Of a DNA stretch of 64,000 nucleotides, positions 58,101 to 64,000 are shown one piece after another. Every line of letters starts with the position of its first letter. Within the stretch, counting starts at the first letter, position 1. The position numbers and the translations under genes were made by a program. The notes under the pieces are model-generated. The model ran no database searches. It was not told the origin of the DNA and was given only the letters and a program-made list of their open reading frames with translations. This stretch comes from Epichloe hybrida (Eukaryota; Ascomycota; Sordariomycetes; Hypocreales; Clavicipitaceae): NCBI GenBank assembly GCA_019022495.1, contig JAFEKR010000004.1:124001-188000 (forward strand). The letters run 5' to 3'.

Positions 58101-59618
58101 AGCAGAAGCTTCTGGATATTGTCTTGCCCGTTGGGCACTGGCTGGCACCTTGAGATGGATCTTATTAGTCTTGGACCCCACGACCGGTGAGAGGAAGATG
58201 GCTGTGGTTGGGCTGACTGACTGACTTGTGCGAGGCACGGAGCACACCGTCAAGCTGATTCTATAGCACCAGCCCATTCAAAGACTGAGACAGGCTTTTT
58301 CATCGCGGGCGAAGCAAGCGTCCACGACTGGCGGAGGATCACGGATACGGTGACGACACCCAAGCTGACGTGCATGCAAATGCAGCTGCATAAACAATTA
58401 AGGAATGGGACTTATGCCACGGCCATTACTCGCTTGACCTGGATGTCAACAAGTTCAAGATGCACAGCACGTATATATGTATGTATATATGCACTTCGTA
58501 TACGGCAAACACGGCGTTCCCTTCAAGCTTGTATAAGCCTGGGTTTGCATGATACCGCCGTCGTCCGAACAGCCTGAACACGATACCTGGGCCATTAGTT
58601 GAGACGAGCGAAAAGGGAACACGGCAGACGTCACTGATGAAACAAGAGCCGCACAGCGTGCCCGAGAGAATTGGCCACACGTCCGCCCGGGGAGACGGCA
58701 TGCGAGTGAAGACGATACATGGACATTACATGAGCACCGAGTATAAATACTGGCAATGTCGAAGCATGGCACGCAGTCCCCCAGCCGAGACAGGAAGTAA
58801 TATGTACGCTTTCGCAAGTAATAGAGTAGCACCGCCGTGACACCCCTCATAACCGACAGACTGGACAGCGAGTCTCAACTGGGGCCTCCGGCTAAACAGG
58901 CATCACCGTTTGTTTATCCAAATGATGCACAGCCGTGGGGAAAATGCGGGAAAATGCGCTTTTAGCCTTTGAGCAAAACTGGTTACATACATGTAGGCAT
59001 TGTATGCCGATGTCGGGCGGCAGTGTCCAAGAATCTGTGCGGGTTTTTCTTTTGCCGCTCCCACCCCTACCCCTGTCTAGTCCTTGTCCATCTTTCCATC
59101 TTTTCTTTCTTTTTGTGAGACCGAGTACTACATGTCGTTGAGTGGTCGTCGAGTAATATCTAGTAATATTCACATCGCCGTGGAAAGAACGCCGATCCCA
59201 CCAGCGTTTCTTTTCCTCCTCATTATTTCATCTCGCGTTGATCCCGGGTCGCCCCGGGACTGGACTCACCCTGCCTCGGGACAAGCGTGTAGAGAAGGAA
59301 ACGCCGTAAACAACAACAACTCCCCATGAAGGGGTCGGGAACGGGTGATCGGGTGACCGATTCGGTCAATTCTGGTCGCCAGGAGAGTTGAGCAATCTTG
59401 GAAATTGGTAATGAGGACTTGTGTTTACGACAATCATAGCATGTACTCCGTATGCCAAGCACGAAATACTACCCACCACTCGTCAACAATGCCATTGCTC
59501 CCCAAGACCAGCAGCATCAATCACCCCGGGGCAAGTCTTTCTCTCGTGCAAGGTGAAGCGGAAATCCAAGCACCTCGTCATTCCGCATTCTTCTCCTTCG
59601 ACCGTTTCTCGCGCAGCC
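55155..59618. other. Gene-poor intergenic region, 4.5 kb
   Basis: No supportable gene. It carries four of the nine exact TACGGAGTA/TACTCCGTA words (55875, 57173, 57656, 59444), a cluster of related TACGGATTA/TCCGTACGGA words at 57446-57500, a C/G homopolymer run near 56957-56972 and a TACATGTA at 58988-58995. The part just before 59618 is the SRPK-like gene's promoter. Confidence 0.5.
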
Positions 59619-61134
59619 ATGCGTCGCTCCCGCTCCAGATTCTTTGCAAAGTCGTTGCTTTCACGACCGTCTTGCTCCATCGGTCCAAGGTTTTCCCCGG
59701 CCCCCGGCAGAATGCAAACGGCAACGATGTCGACAGATGATTGCCCTCGGTACGAACACATTGACGATGTCGAAAGGCTCGACTACTACAAGAGGGGCGG
59801 CTACCACCCTATCCAGATAGGAGACCGCTTCCGTGAGCGGTACAGAATCGTGCACAAGCTGGGGCATGGAAGCTACTCAACTACATGGCTAGCCAGAGAT
59901 GAACAGCTTTCCAAGCATGTCGCCATAAAAGTCGGCACAGCGTCATCCAACAACAAGGAAGTCGACATTCTCAACCGCCTCGGCAATCATCTCTCCCGAA
60001 AGAACTGTCTTTGTCGCGTTCTCAAATGCCTCGGCAACCATCTCGCCCGGAACAACTGTCTTTGTAGAGCCATAATACCATGCGTATTCGATCGCTTCGA
60101 CCTCCATGGGCCGAACGGAACTCATCCCTGCTTCGTCACCACCCCGGCCATGTGCAGCCTCGCCGATGCGATCATGGCTGGCAACTACAAGACTTTTCAG
60201 ACTAATGTTGCGAGATCCATTGCTGCACAGCTCGCCATGGCTGTGGCCTTCATGCACAGAGTGGGTTTTGTTCACGGCGGTAAGTTGATTCAACTAAACC
60301 AAACCGTGCCTGCATGAGACAAAAGCTTCGTGCTGATCCCATCTAGATCTTCACTATGGAAACATCCTCCTCCAACTGCCGGCAGGCACGATAGATGACT
60401 TGACAGATCAGCAGCTCTACGATCGGTACGACCCTCCGGAGCCTGAGCCCGTCGTGCGCGAGGACGGACAGCCCATCATCCCCTCGCAGGGTGTCCCCCC
60501 ACACGTGTATGCCCCCATCTGGATGGGAAAACCAAACAATGACATCTCACTCGCTGAATCAAAGCTTCTCCTCGCCGACTTCGGAACAGCTTTCTGTCCA
60601 GATGAGGAGCCGAGACTCAGCTCATACACCCCTCTCGAAATCAGACCGCCTGAAGCTAGGTTCGAGCCCACGAAGCCATTGACCTTCGCATCGGATGTCT
60701 GGAGTCTCGGCTGCATGATATGGGCGATCCTCGGCATGAAACCGCTACTCGGTGCATGGCTTTTCGGGCCAGACAGCGCCACTGCAGCTCAAATCGACGC
60801 TCTTGGACCTATGCCGGATACTTGGTGGGACAGGTGGGAATCGAGAACGAAGAGAGAGTCGTTTGATGGGAACGGGGTACCGAAGCCAAGTAGAGGGGTG
60901 TGGACGTTGGAACGGCGGTTCCAAGACAGTATACAGCAACCGCGCATAGAGGGTGGTATGGAGCCGATAGCTGAAGACGAGAGGGAAGCCATATTTGAGA
61001 TGATCAGGGGCATGCTCAAGTTCAGTCCGTGCCATCGCATGAGTGCTCAGCACGTCTTGGAGACGAACTGGATGAGGAAATGGGCCATCCCCGAGGTCGA
61101 GAAGTCGTGGGAGACGGAAGGCCCTCTTCTCTGA
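59619..61134 (+). CDS. SRPK-like serine/threonine protein kinase with internal tandem duplication
   Basis: Two exons, 59619-60279 and 60347-61134, give 482 aa. The start is the first in-frame ATG (MRRSRSRFF); the frame above has none. Kinase motifs: GHGSYSTTW glycine loop (about 83-90), AIKV with Lys104, catalytic HGDLHYGN (Asp221, rebuilt across the intron), ADFG, PPEARF and SDVWSLGCMIW. The HGDLHxGN loop replaces HRDxKxxN and is common in the expanded fungal SRPK-like group. Classical SRPKs phosphorylate SR splicing factors; the substrates of this group are unknown. Residues 121-137 are repeated as 138-154 in the N-lobe. The N-terminus is basic and could be a targeting signal. It is probably an active kinase, since Lys, Asp and DFG are intact. 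Confidence 0.9.
59978..60079 (+). repeat. 51-bp in-frame tandem duplication in the kinase N-lobe
   Basis: Two adjacent copies with period 51 bp: CCTCGGCAATCATCTC at 59978 and CCTCGGCAACCATCTC at 60029. They encode LGNHLSRKNCLCR and LGNHLARNNCLCR, a 17-residue repeat. Confidence 0.92.
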
Positions 61135-61873
61135 GAAGTCCCGACCTTCCTCCACCTGACGGTGCACTTTGGGCTTGCCGTTGTCGCATGGGATCTGTAA
61201 ATTTACCTGAATAATATTACTATGTCTGTAAGTTGTAAGATGCAAGATGGAAGAGATGTAGAGAGATGGAACAAACACGGTCGCAGAGGGGGAATCACGT
61301 CAATTCATGCTATGAGTAAAACTTAAATAGATTTAAGTTTAACTGCGGTTATAAATTATAACTCTTATGTAAATATAGCTATAAGGTTTATTATAAACTT
61401 TATATACACCTTTTAGCCCCCTATATTTATAGCTTAAAGTTTGTTCCTTTATTTATATTATACCTATTACTACGGTAATTATATTTAGTTATTAATTACT
61501 ATACTAGCTAGGTATTCCTAGTAATCTTTTTTGTTCCTTAAAAACTAGATGCATTGACCACAACTAATGACCCCAAAAAAATCAAAAATCAAAGTTACTA
61601 TGTCTGTACTAGTGAGTGTGATTCAGTCTTCGTCCACGTGTGGGATGGACGAAAAAGATGGGGATATCATCTTTACAGCTACAGATACCGTTTAAAAAGA
61701 ACTCATCTGCCGACTTTCCGTGGGCTATAGTATATATATATATACATACATACATATACATGTAATGTACAGATTCTCTAGGATCCGTGCAATGATGTGT
61801 CTACTTGTCACATTATGCTGCCTCGCGCTGTTCCCGTGATGCTGTACATACCGATGAAATATGGGAATACGTC
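61135..61873. other. Convergent 3' region with AT-rich block
   Basis: 739 bp between the kinase and the methyltransferase. The part at about 61,317-61,590 is very AT-rich, with an ACTTAAAT/ATTTAAGT hairpin at 61321-61338. It is bracketed by the direct repeat TTACTATGTCTGTA (61217-61230 and 61595-61608). A TATATA/TACATA run lies at 61730-61765. It looks like a decayed, RIP-affected insertion. Confidence 0.6.
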
Positions 61874-64000
61874 TCATAATCTGCTTCGTTTTCTTGATTC
61901 GTCCGTCACAGCACCGAGTCTTGAATGAGTTGAGCGCCGTTTTCTCAGCGGAATGGCTCTTGGACTTGGACTAGGACTTGGCTCTGGGCCACCGTCGGAG
62001 CATGACGCGCGTGTCCTTGCATCCGAGCTTGACGACGTTGACATTTTTGAGGGAACGATGGGAGGCTCGCTATGCGTACTGCTGTTCACGATATCAGCAT
62101 GCTTCTCTTGTACAAGCCTCTTCATCACGTGTGTTTCCGTCCCCCAGTGACTGTCTACCCAAGCCTCGCGGACAGCAACACCCAGGGCGAGGGCCACTTG
62201 TCTCGCCACGCTGTTGCCCACGATTCTATATTGGTTCGAGGGATTGCCGAGAAGAACTTCCTCATCTGGGAACCCCTGAGCGCGTCGCGCCTCCATGACT
62301 GAAATGGTTCTGTCTTCACTCCAGTGCAGCTGACGCCCGTTTTTACGATCAGCGGGATTCGACCGCGTCACTATCGTCTCCATCAGTCGGTGCGGGAACA
62401 TTCTTCCATACGAGCTCCATTTTTTGCGCATCGTGCTGCTCAAATTTGCAGTGGCGTCTTGTCGTTTTCTTTTGAAACACAACAACTGCGAGGGTGTCAG
62501 AACTGTCAGGCTCGCTTTGAGGAAATTCATGCCCCATGGCTGTTTTGGAATCAGCGAGATTCGCGATCGGTTCAACCTGGTGAGACCAAAAGCCAGCCTG
62601 TGGTCTGGGAACTCGATACAGGTGTCTGTTTGGCCGTCGTGTATCTTGGGCAAATCACGGGTTGCCTGCAACGCGGAAACGAACGGAAAAGGGGTTGCTG
62701 CCGGAGGATTTCTCTCCACAAAGGCTTCCCCAGTGGATAATTGACCAAGTTTCTGCGTTCGTGTGTTCGGGGGGTCTGAATGGGTCTGCTGCGGTCTGCG
62801 GGGGAGTTTGCATCCCGGTGCCGCAATCACGAGGAAAACTCTGGTTCTCCTTTGGGTCGCGCCGCATGATGAAGCATCGAGGAGAATCATTTGAGCCTGA
62901 TATCCCATTCCTACGACTGCGCATAGTAGCTGGCTAAAGACATCTTGATCTCGGTTTGTCTTGGTGCGCATTATGCCGGGGACGTTCTCTAGTACACCGA
63001 ATTTGGGTCGGTATAAGTCGATGAAAGATGCAAATGCTGCTATAAGTGACTGATTCTTCCGCTGCTTGTTTGTAGTCTTGTCATTGGTGAGAACGGAAAA
63101 CCCAGGACAAGGGCTGCCGCCAGATACAAAGTCAACCATGCCGATCGGTGGCACGGACTTTGAGAAACGACCATCTATGGCTTGTTGGAGAAGATCATCG
63201 ATGGATCCAAGAAATGGACTGATGAGCTCCGGGTGATTTGAATTGGCCATGTACGTGTGGATGGCTTTGGTATCAATATCGTTAGCCCAGCTCATCTGAA
63301 TCGCACCACCTTCTTCGAGCCCGCGACCAAAATTTCCTCCCCCGCAAAAGAGATCTAGACCCCGAAGCTGTGGGATACTCACGGCAGGGTCAAAGCCTTG
63401 CTGAAATGTTGATGGTAGCGCTCGAATAGCTCTATATGAGAGGGTGTTATCTCGACCAACAACCTGTTCGTGACTCATGTAAAAGAAAGACCCGACACCG
63501 TCTCTGTCATACGGGGCAGGAATCGTTGCATTAGGTTTGAAAACGCGTACATGGCACTTGCCGAGTATTCGACGGCTAGAGCATGCGACAAATCGGCCGC
63601 TGTAGACCAGTTCGTTGGGGCGAGCGGTAGGAGCAGCTGGATCTACCTCTCTGCGCCTGAGGAGTTTTCGAAAACGATATGCCGCAGGCCTGCCATCTAA
63701 TACACCTACCAGCTCGCAAGGTTCAGACCTTGCTCCACCAATATGCACCAGATATGTTTCGCCCAGTTTGTGTACATCATCCTTCTCTTCTTTTGTTGAC
63801 GTATGTGGACAATGTAGATCGTGCTCCTTCAGAGCCAACCATTGTCTTTCTTGGCTTATATAAAGCTGGCGGCAAAAGAACTCGGAAGCAGTCGTTGAGT
63901 TTCCTCCGAATTCAACTTCATGAACGTCAAGGACTTCATGAGTGTAGATTTTATGCTTCTCGAGGCATGAGCAGTGGTCGGAGAGGAATATTTCATTGGC
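61874..64000 (-). CDS. rid: RID/Masc1-type DNA cytosine-5 methyltransferase (5' end beyond window)
   Basis: One continuous frame of 708 codons plus stop, still open at 64000. Motif I is LDLFCGGGNFGRGLEEGG; motif IV is SGGSPCPGFS with the catalytic Cys in PCP; motif VI LENVPGI; motif VIII GATQRRTRVFL; motif X GNSVARQVALALG. The SPCPGFS, DKTT and KNQSLIAAFASFIDLYRPKFG combination is characteristic of the RID/Masc1 group rather than Dim-2 or Dnmt1. In Neurospora RID is needed for repeat-induced point mutation; in Ascobolus Masc1 is needed for methylation induced premeiotically. An N-terminal BAH-like region starts near the window edge. The Ser/Pro/Arg-rich C-terminal tail is a normal extension. 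Motifs are intact, so the RIP machinery is probably functional. Confidence 0.95.
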   Translation of the reverse strand, partial: ANEIFLSDHCSCLEKHKIYTHEVLDVHEVEFGGNSTTASEFFCRQLYISQERQWLALKEHDLHCPHTSTKEEKDDVHKLGETYLVHIGGARSEPCELVGVLDGRPAAYRFRKLLRRREVDPAAPTARPNELVYSGRFVACSSRRILGKCHVRVFKPNATIPAPYDRDGVGSFFYMSHEQVVGRDNTLSYRAIRALPSTFQQGFDPAVSIPQLRGLDLFCGGGNFGRGLEEGGAIQMSWANDIDTKAIHTYMANSNHPELISPFLGSIDDLLQQAIDGRFSKSVPPIGMVDFVSGGSPCPGFSVLTNDKTTNKQRKNQSLIAAFASFIDLYRPKFGVLENVPGIMRTKTNRDQDVFSQLLCAVVGMGYQAQMILLDASSCGATQRRTRVFLVIAAPGCKLPRRPQQTHSDPPNTRTQKLGQLSTGEAFVERNPPAATPFPFVSALQATRDLPKIHDGQTDTCIEFPDHRLAFGLTRLNRSRISLIPKQPWGMNFLKASLTVLTPSQLLCFKRKRQDATANLSSTMRKKWSSYGRMFPHRLMETIVTRSNPADRKNGRQLHWSEDRTISVMEARRAQGFPDEEVLLGNPSNQYRIVGNSVARQVALALGVAVREAWVDSHWGTETHVMKRLVQEKHADIVNSSTHSEPPIVPSKMSTSSSSDARTRASCSDGGPEPSPSPSPRAIPLRKRRSTHSRLGAVTDESRKRSRL

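Overview
The window is nuclear DNA from a filamentous ascomycete, most likely a Sordariomycete and probably Hypocreales. The evidence is short GT-AG introns (mostly 50-150 nt), genes on both strands separated by 0.5-5 kb, fungus-specific families (GT15 mannosyltransferase, WSC sensor, Lst7, NLR-like protein, RID-type DNA methyltransferase), long Q/A/P tracts, and AT-rich patches resembling RIP-mutated repeats. The order-level placement is inference; the ascomycete call is secure. All exon boundaries were read by eye from splice signals and reading-frame continuity.

Layout. 0-1.3 kb (-): 5' part of an NLR-like gene with a SERAC1-like hydrolase domain and an NTPase P-loop, cut by the window edge. 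2.5-4.3 kb (+): KTR4-like Golgi mannosyltransferase. 5.2-6.2 kb (+): mitochondrial ribosomal protein uL15m. 7.0-9.7 kb (+): sorting nexin Mvp1. 10.0-12.1 kb (-): dihydroxy-acid dehydratase with an 8-nt microexon and no obvious mitochondrial presequence. 12.9-14.0 kb (-): Myb/SANT-like protein. 14-19.4 kb: gene-poor, with a probable Tc1/mariner-type MITE near 17.7 kb. 19.4-21.1 kb (+): second SANT protein with seven small exons. 22.6-24.6 kb (+): Dbp9 helicase. 25.1-26.4 kb (-): FEN1. 27.3-29.5 kb (-): Nup37-like beta-propeller protein. 31.0-32.0 kb (-): WSC cell-wall sensor. 32-37 kb: gene-poor. 37.1-38.4 kb (+): vacuolar aspartyl protease PEP4. 39.3-42.3 kb (+): large polyQ nuclear-type protein. 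43.0-44.2 kb (-): RMD1/DUF155 mitochondrial protein. 45.0-46.3 kb (+): Sec14. 46.9-47.6 kb (-): kinetochore Mis14. 48.8-49.5 kb (-): small four-exon protein of unknown function. 51.0-52.5 kb (+): proteasome ATPase Rpt3. 53.7-55.2 kb (-): Lst7/folliculin. 55-59.6 kb: gene-poor. 59.6-61.1 kb (+): SRPK-like kinase with an internal tandem duplication. 61.9 kb to the end (-): RID-type cytosine methyltransferase, partial.

Most genes are conserved single-copy housekeeping genes and do not form a pathway cluster. The accessory-flavoured pieces are the NLR-like gene at the left edge, the SRPK-like kinase, the methyltransferase with the AT-rich block beside it, and the gene-poor intervals. Those intervals carry minisatellites, a MITE and two short palindromic words (TACGGAGTA/TACTCCGTA and TACATGTA) that recur far more often than chance and only between genes. 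I found no tRNA, rRNA or CRISPR array, and no biosynthetic cluster.
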